The translations under genes were made by a program, and so were the position numbers. The notes beneath the pieces are model-generated. The model searched no databases and was not told the DNA's origin. It saw nothing but the letters and a program-made list of their open reading frames with translations. Positions 13,109-13,137 of a stretch of DNA of 13,137 nucleotides are shown one piece after another. The stretch is from NCBI GenBank assembly GCA_002455335.1, contig DKKP01000333.1, positions 1-13,137 of the forward strand. The letters are read 5' to 3'. The stretch's first letter is position 1; each line of letters opens with the position of its first letter. This DNA is from Anaerolineales bacterium UBA6663 (GTDB lineage: Bacteria; Chloroflexota; Anaerolineae; Anaerolineales; UBA6663).

Positions 13109-13137
13109 CTGCCGCCGGGGCAAAACCCCGGCGGCAG
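13109..13137. terminator. Strong 12-bp GC hairpin at the right edge
   Basis: CTGCCGCCGGGG (13109-13120) and CCCCGGCGGCAG (13126-13137) are exact inverted repeats around CAAAA. In the minus direction no T-run follows, so it would not be a classic intrinsic terminator for an upstream gene read into this operon. In the plus direction any T-run would fall outside the window. It lies 42 bases before the flavoprotein start and could be an intercistronic mRNA structure, an attenuator or a terminator. Confidence 0.5.

Overview
The window is GC-rich and densely packed with genes. It looks like a chromosomal segment of an anaerobic or facultative bacterium, most plausibly a member of the Chloroflexota. 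That assignment is an inference from the high GC content, the low-complexity interspersed repeats (GAGGAGCGA/TCGCTCCTC, GGTCCGC and AACCGCCAAG types) and the gene families present. No rRNA, tRNA, transposase or CRISPR array was found.

Left part (1-4924): the 3' end of an unrecognised membrane protein gene (+) runs tail to tail into a minus-strand block. In transcription order that block is a PadR-family repressor (4924-4355), a ModA-type molybdate/tungstate-binding lipoprotein (4316-3432), a ModB-type permease (3420-2530) and a large AcoR-like regulator with GAF, PAS, AAA+ and Fis-type domains (2417-444). No ModC ATPase gene lies in or next to the block. The regulator's sigma54-contacting GAFTGA loop is degenerate. 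A clear inverted repeat sits between the -35 and -10 candidates ahead of padR and suggests autorepression.

Middle (4925-6478): a 402-base divergent intergenic region carries promoters in both directions. It is followed on the plus strand by a TrmO/TsaA-family gene (5327-5833) and a DUF1349 gene (5867-6478), which probably form a two-gene operon.

Right part (13066-6511, minus strand): six genes are joined by 4-14-base overlaps or a 3-base gap. In order they are an FAD/iron-sulfur protein with two CCG domains, a 66-residue double-CxxC protein, a class I SAM methyltransferase, a C-GCAxxG-C-C protein, a multi-cysteine radical SAM protein and a PaaK-like AMP-dependent CoA ligase. From memory this set and order match the uncharacterised Desulfovibrio DVU_1553-DVU_1558 group (RefSeq family names of the DVU_155x type, TrsS for the radical SAM protein), which accompanies molybdenum aldehyde oxidoreductases. 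The oxidoreductase itself would be expected upstream, beyond the right edge. The Mo/W uptake genes and AcoR-like regulator at the left fit one theme: building, feeding and regulating a molybdenum or tungsten hydroxylase.

The most striking sequence-level feature is that low-complexity repeats have entered coding regions in frame. A 96-base near-perfect hairpin starts three bases after the GTG start codon of the methyltransferase, and a second repeat adds about 30 residues to the CoA ligase N terminus. A third repeat-like palindrome forms part of the modB N terminus.
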